Shown here: positions 35,301-42,435 of the stretch, piece after piece
Layout: each line of letters opens with the position of its first letter
Position numbering within the stretch: position 1 is the first letter of the stretch
Origin: SZAS-79 sp031376265
Lineage (GTDB): Bacteria > Pseudomonadota > Gammaproteobacteria > Burkholderiales > SG8-39
Length of the DNA stretch: 42,435 bases
Assembly (NCBI GenBank): GCA_031376265.1
Contig: JANMDK010000260.1
Location: 1 to 42,435, forward strand
Reading direction: 5' to 3'
Position numbers and translations under genes: made by a program
Notes under the pieces: generated by a model
The model's input: only the letters and a program-made list of their open reading frames with translations
Database searches by the model: none
Told to the model about the DNA's origin: nothing

Positions 35301-35473
35301 CAAGCGTCCGCCTCGCTTGCGGAGACATTCTCGAACAGCCGCTTGATCTGCGGATCAGCCACCTTCAACAGTTCGGGATTGGATTGATACGCGAGCAGGA
35401 TGAAAGCCCGATTCGCCTCGATTTCCTCGAGAAGGCGCAGGTTTTCTTCGGGCGTCAATTCAATCCTGGCCAT
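35300..35473 (-). CDS. Small 57-residue protein of unknown function, coupled to the giant kinase
   Basis: ATG 35473 lies one base after the stop of the nucleotidyltransferase gene, with GGGAGAT upstream. The frame gives 57 residues beginning MARIELTPEENLRLLEEIE, acidic and helical, then an FILLAYQSNPELLKVADPQI stretch and a short acidic tail. Its TGA shares a base with the kinase ATG (TGATG), which fixes both gene ends and implies translational coupling. No family was recognised. Position suggests either a partner or antitoxin of the nucleotidyltransferase, or an accessory of the kinase. Confidence 0.7.
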   Translation of the reverse strand: MARIELTPEENLRLLEEIEANRAFILLAYQSNPELLKVADPQIKRLFENVSASEADA

Positions 35474-35474
35474 G

Positions 35475-35972
35475 TCAATCTCCCGCCAGTTGCAGTTTGA
35501 TCTTGCGCAGTTCCTCGATATCCAGCAGATCTTTGGTCCGGCCGGTTCCCGTTTTCAGGCGGATCAGGTCGTCGATGCTCGCAACCGGGATCGAAAGCGG
35601 ACCGATGCGCTTGACGACCGCATTGCGCTTCAGTTGGTCGAACGAGACCACCGGGCGCACCAGGACGTCGATCACGGCCGCCATCGTGTCGGGACTGCGC
35701 AGGGCGAACGCCAGCATGCCTTTTTCGCGATGCCATTGATCGATCAGGGTGGCGTCGCGCAGGGCGTCGATCGAGATCGGAAGTACCGGCTTGAGGTTTG
35801 CGTTCTTGGCGCAGTCGACGAAGTTCGCAAGGTTCGCGTCGTTCATCGCCAGGACCACATCCACGTCCATCGTGACGCGCTGATAGCCATGCAGCGTCAC
35901 TGCCAGGCCGCCGATCAGGACGTAGTCGATCTTTGCGTCGGACAGGGTGGCGAGGAGGTTGTACATGCTCAT
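35475..35972 (-). CDS. Small nucleotidyltransferase-fold protein (AbiEii/MenT-like), first gene of the signalling operon
   Basis: This 165-residue protein starts at ATG 35972; a longer in-frame version to 36047 has no family support. The fold signature is G21-G-LAVTLHGYQR followed by MD36-VD38-VVL, the GG/GS...DxD metal site of minimal nucleotidyltransferases. A C-terminal VASIDDLIRLKTGTGRTKDLLD helix is shared with the AbiEii/DUF6036 group. Such proteins are often toxins that add nucleotides to tRNA, or housekeeping relatives. It is followed after one base by a 57-residue protein, which could be its antitoxin, and then by the giant kinase gene. Confidence 0.75.
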   Translation of the reverse strand: MSMYNLLATLSDAKIDYVLIGGLAVTLHGYQRVTMDVDVVLAMNDANLANFVDCAKNANLKPVLPISIDALRDATLIDQWHREKGMLAFALRSPDTMAAVIDVLVRPVVSFDQLKRNAVVKRIGPLSIPVASIDDLIRLKTGTGRTKDLLDIEELRKIKLQLAGD

Positions 35973-36145
35973 GGTCGAAGTGTACGCAGTCCGGGCGTAT
36001 GCAGGCGCATGCCCGAATGCCGTCCAGCGCGTGCGGAACTGCGACATTTCAGAACATTTGTACTCAAAGATTCAAGAACGGCGCGGGTTCCAGGGCAGTT
36101 GGTATAGTACAAAATGAATAATCCCCTCTGTCCGGCCGATTCAAG

Positions 36146-36165
36146 CCCGGTTTTCCGGGGGGGGG
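36146..36165 (+). promoter_or_regulatory. Leader hairpin and nine-G tract upstream of glyA
   Basis: In the 233-base gap before glyA, CCCGG-TTTT-CCGGG can form a hairpin whose 3' arm runs into nine consecutive G (36157-36165), 40 bases before the start codon. A TATAGT at 36103-36108 may be the -10 box, but no good -35 is visible. Homopolymer G runs of this length can vary in copy number. The rest of the gap shows no gene. Confidence 0.35.
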
Positions 36166-36205
36166 CGCTGGTAGAATTCGACCTCCAAAAAGAGGCTTCA
36201 TCCAC

Positions 36206-37450
36206 ATGTTCCAAGCCAACCTCCTAGCCCAGACCGACCCCGAACTCTGGAACGCCATTCGCCTGGAAAACCGCCGCCAGGAAGACCACGTCGAACTGAT
36301 CGCCTCGGAGAACTACGTGAGCCAGGCGGTGCTGCTCGCGCAGGGCAGCCAGCTCACCAACAAGTACGCCGAGGGCTATCCCGGCAAGCGCTACTACGGC
36401 GGCTGCGAGTTCGTCGACATCGCCGAGACGCTCGCGATCGAGCGCGCGAAGAAGCTCTTCGGCGCCGAATGGGCCAACGTGCAGCCGCACTCCGGCTCGC
36501 AGGCCAACCAGTCGGTGTACGTGTCGAACCTCAAGCCCGGCGACACGGTGCTCGGCATGTCGCTCGCGCACGGCGGCCACCTCACGCACGGCTCCCCGGT
36601 GAACCTCTCCGGCAAGCTCTACAACTTCGTTTCGTACGGGCTGAACGATAAGGAAGAGATCGACTACGACGCCGCGGAGAAAATCGCGATCGAGTCCAAG
36701 CCCAAGATGATCGTCACCGGCGCCTCGGCCTATTCGCTCGCGATCGACTGGAAGCGCTTCCGCGCGATCGCGGACAAGGTCGGCGCGCTGCTCATGGCCG
36801 ACATGGCGCACTACGCGGGCATGGTTGCGGTGGGGTTGTATCCCTCGCCGATCGGCATCGCCGACTACGTGACCACGACTACGCACAAGACCTTGCGCGG
36901 CCCGCGCGGCGGCCTGGTGCTCGGCATGGGCGAGGCGAGCGCAAAGCTGGTCAACTCGGCGATCTTCCCCGGCATCCAGGGCGGGCCGCTGATGCATGTG
37001 ATCGCCGCCAAGGCGGTGGCTTTCGGCGAGGCGTTGAGACCCGAGTTCAAGGATTACCAGCAGAAGGTGCTCGACAACGCCAAGGCGATGGCCACGGCGC
37101 TCACCGACCGCGGCGTACGCATCGTCTCCGGACGCACCGAGTCCCACCTGATGCTGCTCGACCTGCGCCCGAAGAAGATCACCGGCAAGGACGCCGAGGC
37201 GGCATTAGGCCGCGCGCACATCACGGTCAACAAGAACGCGATCCCGAACGACCCGGAAAAACCCATGGTCACCTCGGGCATCCGCATCGGCACGCCGGCG
37301 ATGACGACGCGCGGCTTCGGGATCGGCGAGGCGAAGATCCTCTCCGGCCTGATCGCGGACGTGCTCGAGAAACCCGCCGACGAAGCCAACCTCGCCCGGG
37401 TGCGCGGCCAGGTCGCCGAGCTCTGCGGCGCGTTCCCGGTCTACGGCTGA
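36206..37450 (+). CDS. glyA: Serine hydroxymethyltransferase
   Basis: This 414-residue PLP enzyme is of normal length. It interconverts serine and glycine while loading tetrahydrofolate with a one-carbon unit. YYGGCEFVD, the pyridoxal-binding Lys228 in TTTHKTLRGPRGG, GTPAMTTRGF near the C-terminus and the opening LWNAIRLENRRQEDHVELIASEN-type segment are diagnostic. It begins a plus-strand run with nrdR and the riboflavin genes, an arrangement common in proteobacteria. A purine-rich AAGAGG stands about a dozen bases before the ATG. Confidence 0.97.
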   Translation: MFQANLLAQTDPELWNAIRLENRRQEDHVELIASENYVSQAVLLAQGSQLTNKYAEGYPGKRYYGGCEFVDIAETLAIERAKKLFGAEWANVQPHSGSQANQSVYVSNLKPGDTVLGMSLAHGGHLTHGSPVNLSGKLYNFVSYGLNDKEEIDYDAAEKIAIESKPKMIVTGASAYSLAIDWKRFRAIADKVGALLMADMAHYAGMVAVGLYPSPIGIADYVTTTTHKTLRGPRGGLVLGMGEASAKLVNSAIFPGIQGGPLMHVIAAKAVAFGEALRPEFKDYQQKVLDNAKAMATALTDRGVRIVSGRTESHLMLLDLRPKKITGKDAEAALGRAHITVNKNAIPNDPEKPMVTSGIRIGTPAMTTRGFGIGEAKILSGLIADVLEKPADEANLARVRGQVAELCGAFPVYG

Positions 37451-37459
37451 AAGCAGGGC

Positions 37460-37921
37460 ATGCGCTGTCCCTTTTGCGATTCGGAGGACACGCAGGTTCT
37501 GGACACGCGCTCGAACCCGGACACGAATTCGATCCGCCGGCGCCGCAAGTGTGCCTCGTGCGACAAGCGCTTCACGACCTACGAGAAAGTCGAGCTGCGC
37601 ATGCCGCGCCTGGTGAAGAAAGACGGCAGCCGCACCGAGTTCGAGCGCGACAAGGTGGGCGGCAGCATGATGCTCGCGCTTCGCAAGCGCCAGGTCTCCA
37701 CCGACAAGGTCGACGCGGCGCTCGACCGGATCGAGGAAAAGCTGCGCAACTCGGGCGAGCGCGAGCTGCCGACGGCCAAGGTCGGCGAGCTGGTGATGCG
37801 CGAGCTAGGGAGGCTCGACAAGGTCGCCTACATCCGCTTCGCCTCGGTGTACCGCAGCTTCGATACGCCGGACGATTTCCGCGAAGCGGTCCTCGAAGTG
37901 AAAAAACCGCGGCGGAAGTAG
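37460..37921 (+). CDS. nrdR: NrdR transcriptional repressor of ribonucleotide reductase genes
   Basis: This 153-residue protein is of full length. The N-terminal zinc ribbon has C3-PF-C6 and C31-AS-C34, followed by the FTTYE turn. The ATP-cone domain begins at about residue 49 (VKKDGSRTEFERDKV) and includes YIRFASVYRSF near its end. NrdR senses ATP/dATP and represses nrd genes. It starts nine bases after glyA and precedes ribD, as in many proteobacteria. Confidence 0.97.
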   Translation: MRCPFCDSEDTQVLDTRSNPDTNSIRRRRKCASCDKRFTTYEKVELRMPRLVKKDGSRTEFERDKVGGSMMLALRKRQVSTDKVDAALDRIEEKLRNSGERELPTAKVGELVMRELGRLDKVAYIRFASVYRSFDTPDDFREAVLEVKKPRRK

Positions 37922-37972
37922 GAGCAGGTGAACCCTACGGTTCCCCCGCACCCCCTCCCCAACCGCACACCG

Positions 37973-39085
37973 ATGACATCACGGTTCAGCGAAGAGGACC
38001 GAGCGCATATGGCCCGAGCCTTGGCGTTGGCCGAGTTCGGCCTCTACACCGCGACACCTAATCCCCGCGTCGGCTGCGTGCTGGTGCGCGATGGCCGGGT
38101 CGTCGGCGAGGGCTGGCATCGCAAGACCGGCGAGCCGCATGCGGAGGCCAACGCGTTGACGGCGGCGGGCGGCAAGGCGAAAGGGGCGACAGCCTACGTA
38201 TCGCTCGAACCCTGCAACCACTTCGGGCGCACGCCGCCCTGTTCGGACGCGCTCGTCGGCGCGGGCGTCGTTCGCGTCGTCGCGGCGATGCGCGATCCCA
38301 ATCCCAAAGGCGCCGGCGGCGGCGAGAAGCTCACGGCGGCCGGCGTTCGCTTCGAATGCGGGCTCATGGAAGAGGCGGCGCGCGAGCTCAACATCGGCTT
38401 CGTTTCGCGCATGACGCGCGGCCGGCCCTGGGTGCGCATGAAGATCGCGGCGAGCCTGGACGGCCGCACCGCGCTTTCGAACGGCAAGTCGCAGTGGATC
38501 ACCAGCCCCGAGGCGCGCAAGGACGGCCATCACTGGCGCGCCCGCGCGTGCGCGGTGCTCACCGGCATCGGCACGGTCGCGGCGGACGATCCGCGCCTCG
38601 ACGTGCGCGAGGTAGCGACTACCAGGCAGCCGCTGCGCGTGATCATCGACAGCCGGCTGGAGACACCGCCGACTGCCCGGATCCTGGGCGGCGGTCCGGT
38701 GCTGGTGTTTTGCGCGCAGGAGAAAGCCGCCGAGCGCGCGGTACTGGAATCGCGCGGCGCGGAGGTCGTCGTTCTGCCGAACCCGAGCGGCAAAGTCGAA
38801 TTGAAGGCGATGCTCGAAGCGCTTGCGGCGCGCGGCATCAACGAGCTGCATGTCGAAGCCGGCGTGCGGCTCAACGGCTCGATGGTGCGCGAGGGCTGCG
38901 TCGACGAGCTGCTCATCTACCTTGCGCCTTCGCTGCTGGGCGATACTGCGCAGGGCATGGTGGGGTTCTCCTCGGCGCTGACTTCGCTGGATGAGCGCAT
39001 CGGCCTCGGGTTGCATTCGGTGGATCGCGTCGGGCCGGACGTGCGCATCCTCGCGCGAGTGACAAGGAAATCAGCGGATGTTTAG
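37973..39085 (+). CDS. ribD: Bifunctional riboflavin biosynthesis deaminase/reductase
   Basis: This enzyme performs the second and third steps of riboflavin synthesis. The N-terminal deaminase binds zinc through H56-A-E58 and PC81-NHFGRTPPC90, and the C-terminal reductase begins around residue 148 (RPWVRMKIAASLDGRTA). I choose ATG 37973, which gives the usual family start (RFSEEDRAHMARAL) and 370 residues. GTG 37928 adds a 15-residue Pro-rich leader not typical of the family but has an AGGAG very close by, so the start is uncertain. The 3' end overlaps ribE by eight bases. Confidence 0.93.
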   Translation: MTSRFSEEDRAHMARALALAEFGLYTATPNPRVGCVLVRDGRVVGEGWHRKTGEPHAEANALTAAGGKAKGATAYVSLEPCNHFGRTPPCSDALVGAGVVRVVAAMRDPNPKGAGGGEKLTAAGVRFECGLMEEAARELNIGFVSRMTRGRPWVRMKIAASLDGRTALSNGKSQWITSPEARKDGHHWRARACAVLTGIGTVAADDPRLDVREVATTRQPLRVIIDSRLETPPTARILGGGPVLVFCAQEKAAERAVLESRGAEVVVLPNPSGKVELKAMLEALAARGINELHVEAGVRLNGSMVREGCVDELLIYLAPSLLGDTAQGMVGFSSALTSLDERIGLGLHSVDRVGPDVRILARVTRKSADV

Positions 39086-39680
39086 CGGGATCATCCAGGC
39101 CATCGGCACGATCGAGAAGGTCGAGCCTCTCCAGGCCGGTGTGCGCCTGACGATCGAGGCGGGCTCGCTCGGGCTGGCGAAGTCCAAAGTCGGCGATTCG
39201 ATCGCCGTCAACGGCGCGTGCATGACCGCCACGACTATCGCTGGCAACAGGTTCACGGTGGATGTCTCGCGCGAATCGCTCGACGTCACCGTCGGGCTCG
39301 ATGCGCCGGGCAAGGTCAACCTCGAAAAGGCCATGGCGCTTGGCGACAGCATCGACGGGCACCTCGTGACCGGGCACGTCGACGGGATTGGCGAGGTGAC
39401 TGCGTTCGAGCAACTCGGCGAATCGTGGCGCCTGGAAATCCGCGCGCCAAAATCGCTGGCTCGTTACCTCGCGCGCAAGGGCTCGATTACCGTGGACGGC
39501 GTGAGCCTCACCGTCAATCGCGTGGACGACCAGCCGAAGGGCACGGTGTTCGAAGTGAACCTGATCCCGCACACCTTGCAGGTCACGACGCTCTCGCGGC
39601 TCAAAAATGGGGTCAGAGTCAATTTAGAGATCGACCTGGTCGCGCGGTATATCGAGCGGATGCTCTCGGCGCCCACGTAG
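39078..39680 (+). CDS. ribE: Riboflavin synthase alpha chain
   Basis: This 200-residue enzyme converts two lumazine molecules to riboflavin plus a pyrimidine. It has two similar lumazine-binding barrels: MFSGIIQAIGTIEKVE with SIAVNGACMTA, then GHLVTGHVDGIGEV with SITVDGVSLTVN. ATG 39078 lies within the end of ribD. Near the C-terminus the conserved GDxVNLExD is GVRVNLEID, because a REP-like repeat (39603-39626) is read in frame there. The enzyme otherwise looks intact, ending in the normal RYIERML helix. Confidence 0.95.
   Translation: MFSGIIQAIGTIEKVEPLQAGVRLTIEAGSLGLAKSKVGDSIAVNGACMTATTIAGNRFTVDVSRESLDVTVGLDAPGKVNLEKAMALGDSIDGHLVTGHVDGIGEVTAFEQLGESWRLEIRAPKSLARYLARKGSITVDGVSLTVNRVDDQPKGTVFEVNLIPHTLQVTTLSRLKNGVRVNLEIDLVARYIERMLSAPT
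39603..39626. repeat. REP-like repeat read in frame inside ribE
   Basis: AAAAATGGGGTCAGAGTC followed by AATTTA matches the core of the repeat at 13219-13248 (AAAT-GGGTCAGAG-C-AATT). It encodes the KNGVRVNL segment of riboflavin synthase. Confidence 0.55.
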
Positions 39681-39695
39681 TTACCGCCGAACCGG

Positions 39696-39968
39696 TTACT
39701 TTCCCGCGAGGTGCTTGCGCACCGCCTCGGGGTCCGTCCCCACGTCCTGCACTGCGCCTTTCAGGTCCCACTCGTCCACGCCAAGCTCTTTCGTCCAGCG
39801 GCCCATATCGGCATGGTCATTGATGTTGATGCGCGGGCCGGCAGTAGGGAGCGGGTCCGGGATCTGCGCGCGGGCGGCGGCATCCGAAGCCTTCATGCCC
39901 TTGGCACGCGTGTAGGCGACCCAGATCCCGCCGATGGCAACGACCAATCCGATGAAAAACCAGGTCAT
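39696..39968 (-). CDS. Small DUF3606 protein with one N-terminal membrane helix
   Basis: This 90-residue protein starts at ATG 39968, with GGAGG ten bases upstream. Residues 1-19 (MTWFFIGLVVAIGGIWVAY) form a single membrane anchor, followed by a short basic linker. The C-terminal half carries ININDHADMGRWTKELGV and VGTDPEAVRKHL, which match the DUF3606 domain. The function of the domain is not known. The gene converges on ribE with only 15 bases between stops. Confidence 0.75.
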   Translation of the reverse strand: MTWFFIGLVVAIGGIWVAYTRAKGMKASDAAARAQIPDPLPTAGPRININDHADMGRWTKELGVDEWDLKGAVQDVGTDPEAVRKHLAGK

Positions 39969-40113
39969 GGCGAGTGCCTCCTGACGCTGCTGACGATGCC
40001 CGGAGTATAGGATTTCGCTGCGGCGCTTCCGTACGCTGCCGCACCCATGCGGATTGACACGTTTCCGGCGGGCGTGGTGTCATCGTGCTCGTTTCCCGCT
40101 CGGGGAGGAGTGG

Positions 40114-40845
40114 ATGGGCGAACTCGACCTGCCTTCCGACGTAGCCAAGGCGTTGGAAGGCTTCACCGCTTCAGCAAAGGAAACGCTGGGCGCCGACCTC
40201 GTGTCGATCGTCCTCTTCGGTTCCGCGGCCGAAGGCAAGTTGCGCGCAACCTCGGACGTGAACCTCATCCTGGTGCTCAGGAAGTTCGACGCCGCGAGCA
40301 TCGATGCGCTGCGCGAGCCGATGCGCCTTGCGCATGCGGCGATCCGGCTCTCGGCGATGTTCATCCTCGACACCGAGATCGATGCCGCCGGCGAAGCTTT
40401 CGCGGTGAAGTTCTCGGATATCCGCGAGCGCCACAAGGTGGTCTTCGGCAGCGATCCGTTCGCGGGACTTTCGCCGTCGCGTGCCTCGATGCTGGTGCGG
40501 CTGCGGCAGATCCTGCTCAACTTCACGCTCCGCATGCGCGAGCGCTACGTGCTGGTGAGCCTGCGCGAGGAGCAGCTCGCGCCGCTGGTTGCGGACGCCG
40601 CCGGCCCGTTGCGCTCGGCGGCGGCGCTGATCCTCTCGCTCGAAGGCCGTCCGGCGGCCACTTCCAAGGCGGCGCTCGAAACGCTGGCCGCGGAGATCGG
40701 GCCCGCGGGATCGGGCGCGTTGCTTGCGCATCTTTCCACCGCGCGCGAAAGCGGCAGCCTTCCGCCCGGCGTCGCGCGTCCGGCGGTGCTCGAACTGATC
40801 GACCTAGCGCAGGCGATGCGCGCGCGGGCCGGCAGGCTGGCGTAA
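40114..40845 (+). CDS. Nucleotidyltransferase-like protein with C-terminal helical region
   Basis: This 243-residue protein starts at ATG 40114, with GGGGAGGAG just upstream; an in-frame start at 40054 lacks a ribosome binding site. LFG36-S37-AAEGKLRATSD48-V-N50 is the GS-x-DxD site of the polymerase-beta-like fold with the second Asp replaced by Asn. The remainder is helical (LRQILLNFTLRMRERYVLVS; LDLAQAMR-type end) and may be HEPN-like. It is probably not a fully active nucleotidyltransferase, or it uses other acidic residues. Five bases separate it from the next gene, so it belongs to the same operon as the TIGR04222/DUF692 pair. Confidence 0.65.
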   Translation: MGELDLPSDVAKALEGFTASAKETLGADLVSIVLFGSAAEGKLRATSDVNLILVLRKFDAASIDALREPMRLAHAAIRLSAMFILDTEIDAAGEAFAVKFSDIRERHKVVFGSDPFAGLSPSRASMLVRLRQILLNFTLRMRERYVLVSLREEQLAPLVADAAGPLRSAAALILSLEGRPAATSKAALETLAAEIGPAGSGALLAHLSTARESGSLPPGVARPAVLELIDLAQAMRARAGRLA

Positions 40846-40850
40846 AGCGC

Positions 40851-41765
40851 ATGTTCCCGTTCAACCTGACGGGCGGAAGCTTCCTGGTTTTCTACGCCTG
40901 CCTGTCCGTGGCGGTCCTGTGTGCGTTCTGGTACTTCGCTCGTGCCGACGGCGGGGCGGAAAGCGACTCGCGCCTTGGAGAACTGACCTCCGACCCATAC
41001 CAGATCGGTTACCTGCGAGGGGCCGAGGAAGAGACCGTGCGCCTCGCCGTAATCAACCTTGCCGATCGCGGACTCCTCGGCGCCGTCGGCGACAAGGTCA
41101 AGGCGAGCGACAACTCGGCGGCGGAGATGCTGCGCCGGCCCCTGGATCGGGCGATCCTCGCCAGAAGCTCTCAGCTGGCTTCGCTGGACGATCTCGCGAA
41201 GGACCGCGCCGTGCTCGCTGCTTGCCACGCCTACCGCCGCGATCTTTCGGCCGCGGGCCTGCTCCGCGGCGAAGGGCGCGACAGGCTCGTCTTCGTCGCG
41301 TTTGTTGGCGTGCTTGTGTTGCTTGGCGGGCTGGCGGCGGTGCGGATTATCCAGGCGCTCAGCCATGGAAGGAGCAACGTGCTGTTCCTGGTGGCGATGG
41401 CCGCGGCCGCCTGCTACATCGGATGGCGCCTTTACTCGAGCCGCCGCACCTTCGCGGGCGATACAAAGCTGCGCAGCCTCGAGACGCTCATGTCGCGGCT
41501 CAAGGCCCGCGCCAGCTCGCTCTCGCCCGGCGGCGCCACGAACGAGGCGCTGCTGCTGGCCTCGGTGTTCGGGCTGTCTGTGCTTCCGGCCGCGTCTTTT
41601 CCGTTCATCAACCAGTTATTTCCACAGCCGCGGCCCGCCGACCGGTCCCAGGGGGGCAGCGACAGTTGGGACAGCACCAGTAGCTGCAGCAGCAGTAGCA
41701 GCAGCGGGAGCAGTTGCGGCGGCGGCGGCGGGAGCGGCTGCGGCGGCTGCGGGGGCGGCGACTGA
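40851..41765 (+). CDS. TIGR04222-type membrane protein with a Ser/Gly/Cys low-complexity tail
   Basis: The 304-residue protein has an N-terminal membrane helix (LVFYACLSVAVLCAFWYF) and a soluble domain with DPYQIGYLRGAEEETVRLAV and LADRGLL, the TIGR04222 hallmark. Two central helices (about 145-190) follow, then another domain. From residue 266 it becomes a tail of almost only Ser, Gly, Asp and Cys, with C279, C289, C297 and C300. The stop overlaps the start of a DUF692 gene (TGATG). DUF692 (MNIO) enzymes oxidise Cys side chains in peptide substrates. The Cys-bearing tail is a plausible substrate or metal-binding segment, but this is inference. Confidence 0.75.
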   Translation: MFPFNLTGGSFLVFYACLSVAVLCAFWYFARADGGAESDSRLGELTSDPYQIGYLRGAEEETVRLAVINLADRGLLGAVGDKVKASDNSAAEMLRRPLDRAILARSSQLASLDDLAKDRAVLAACHAYRRDLSAAGLLRGEGRDRLVFVAFVGVLVLLGGLAAVRIIQALSHGRSNVLFLVAMAAAACYIGWRLYSSRRTFAGDTKLRSLETLMSRLKARASSLSPGGATNEALLLASVFGLSVLPAASFPFINQLFPQPRPADRSQGGSDSWDSTSSCSSSSSSGSSCGGGGGSGCGGCGGGD

Positions 41766-42435
41766 TGCGCGCGCAAACGCGCGAGCGCACACCCGACCGC
41801 GTCGGGCTTGGCTGGCGCGGTGAGCTTGCCGCCGGCATCTTCACGGCGATCGACTCGATCGACGTGCTCGAGGTGATCGCCGAAGACTGGCTGCACGCCG
41901 GCCGGCGCGAGGAGGCTGCGCTGCGCGAACTCGCGCTTGCCCGGCCGGTATTTCTGCATGGCGTATCGCTTGGCCTTGCGTCCTGCGAGTCGGTGGAGGC
42001 CGCGCGCATTTCCCGCATCGCCCGGCTGGTGGAGAAGGTCCGGCCGGAAGGCTGGTCGGAGCACCTGGCTTTCGTGCGCGCCGGCGGGACCGAGATCGGG
42101 CACCTGGCAGCGCCGCCGCGCACCACGCAGAACGTGGACGGCACGATCCGCAACATCGAGCTTGCGCGCCGCATCGTCGGCGCGGGGCCGATCCTCGAGA
42201 ACATCGCCACCCTCATCGACCCGCCCGGCAGCGCAATGGAGGAAACCGAGTGGGTAGGCTCGATCCTCGGCGCGACGCAATCGCCGATGCTGCTCGACCT
42301 GCATAACCTGTACGCGAATGCGATCAATTTTGGCCGCGACCCGCGAAAGCTGCTCTTGTCGATGCCATTGGAGCGCGTATCCATCGTCCATCTTTCCGGC
42401 GGGAAATGGATTTCACGCGACGGCGCGCGGCCGCG
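41765..42435 (+). CDS. DUF692/MNIO-family iron oxidase (partial, runs off the right edge)
   Basis: The first 223 residues are present, from ATG 41765, which overlaps the preceding stop. The TIM-barrel metal ligands of the family are visible: H65 (FLHGVSLGLA), E99 and H100 (SEHLAF), E145 and N146 (LENIA), D178, H180 and N181 (LDLHNLYANA) and H209 (IVHLSGG). MNIO enzymes such as MbnB and TglH use a multinuclear iron site to modify Cys in ribosomal peptides. The natural partner here is the Cys-tailed membrane protein encoded immediately upstream. The C-terminus is outside the window. Confidence 0.88.
   Translation, partial: MRAQTRERTPDRVGLGWRGELAAGIFTAIDSIDVLEVIAEDWLHAGRREEAALRELALARPVFLHGVSLGLASCESVEAARISRIARLVEKVRPEGWSEHLAFVRAGGTEIGHLAAPPRTTQNVDGTIRNIELARRIVGAGPILENIATLIDPPGSAMEETEWVGSILGATQSPMLLDLHNLYANAINFGRDPRKLLLSMPLERVSIVHLSGGKWISRDGARP

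Noticed and set aside
33634..35328. 564-residue minus-strand frame overlapping the giant kinase
   Set aside because: It is a shifted frame of the GAF-encoding DNA, Arg/Ala-rich and lacking domain motifs.
41432..42391. Minus-strand frame rich in Pro, Gln and Leu near the right end
   Set aside because: It is the complement of the Ser/Gly/Cys tail and the DUF692 gene; the repeats come from the low-complexity coding sequence.

Overview
This is a high-GC chromosomal segment that reads as an environmental betaproteobacterium of Burkholderiales type. The pointers are four Bug/TctC-type periplasmic binding proteins, a CzcCBA-type efflux operon with OmpR/TctE-like regulators, the gene order glyA-nrdR-ribD-ribE, and short REP-like repeats. 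Species cannot be named. No tRNA, rRNA, CRISPR array or intact insertion sequence was seen.

Region by region. (1) 1-9286: a minus-strand gene whose reading frame is interrupted by a single in-frame TGA exactly where a carboxymuconolactone decarboxylase/AhpD-type CxxC motif should end (CxxUxxxH). A bacterial SECIS-like hairpin follows it, so it is read here as a selenoprotein. Divergent from it is an acyl-CoA operon: a thiolase-like protein without the catalytic Cys, a DUF35 protein, an acyl-CoA ligase, an acyl-CoA dehydrogenase and a Bug binding protein, then a second ligase and Bug pair. (2) 9300-10501: a two-gene XRE regulator plus DUF6036-type nucleotidyltransferase module resembling a toxin-antitoxin pair. 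(3) 10576-13173: a broken hydrolase, a Bug protein and a zinc-ribbon membrane metalloprotease-like protein. (4) 13242-16932: a three-subunit molybdenum hydroxylase (FeS, Mo and FAD subunits) of form II CoxL type. Its likely maturation genes (XdhC- and MocA-like) lie apart at 25773-27382. (5) 17152-25700: a CzcCBA-type heavy-metal RND efflux operon followed by two near-duplicate response regulators and one sensor kinase.

(6) 27481-35972: a minus-strand signalling operon. A small nucleotidyltransferase and a 57-residue protein precede a 2151-residue cytosolic hybrid histidine kinase with nine tandem GAF domains, then an Hpt protein and a receiver-adenylyl cyclase. The parts form a plausible complete phosphorelay ending in cAMP or another cyclic nucleotide. 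(7) 36206-39680: housekeeping glyA-nrdR-ribD-ribE. (8) 39696-42435: a small DUF3606 membrane protein, a nucleotidyltransferase-like protein, a TIGR04222-type membrane protein with a Ser/Gly/Cys tail, and the start of a DUF692 (MNIO) enzyme overlapping it.

The strongest candidates for unusual biology are the UGA-containing AhpD-like gene, the DUF692/Cys-tail pair and the nine-GAF phosphorelay operon. All functions are read from sequence motifs and recalled family knowledge; no database search was run.
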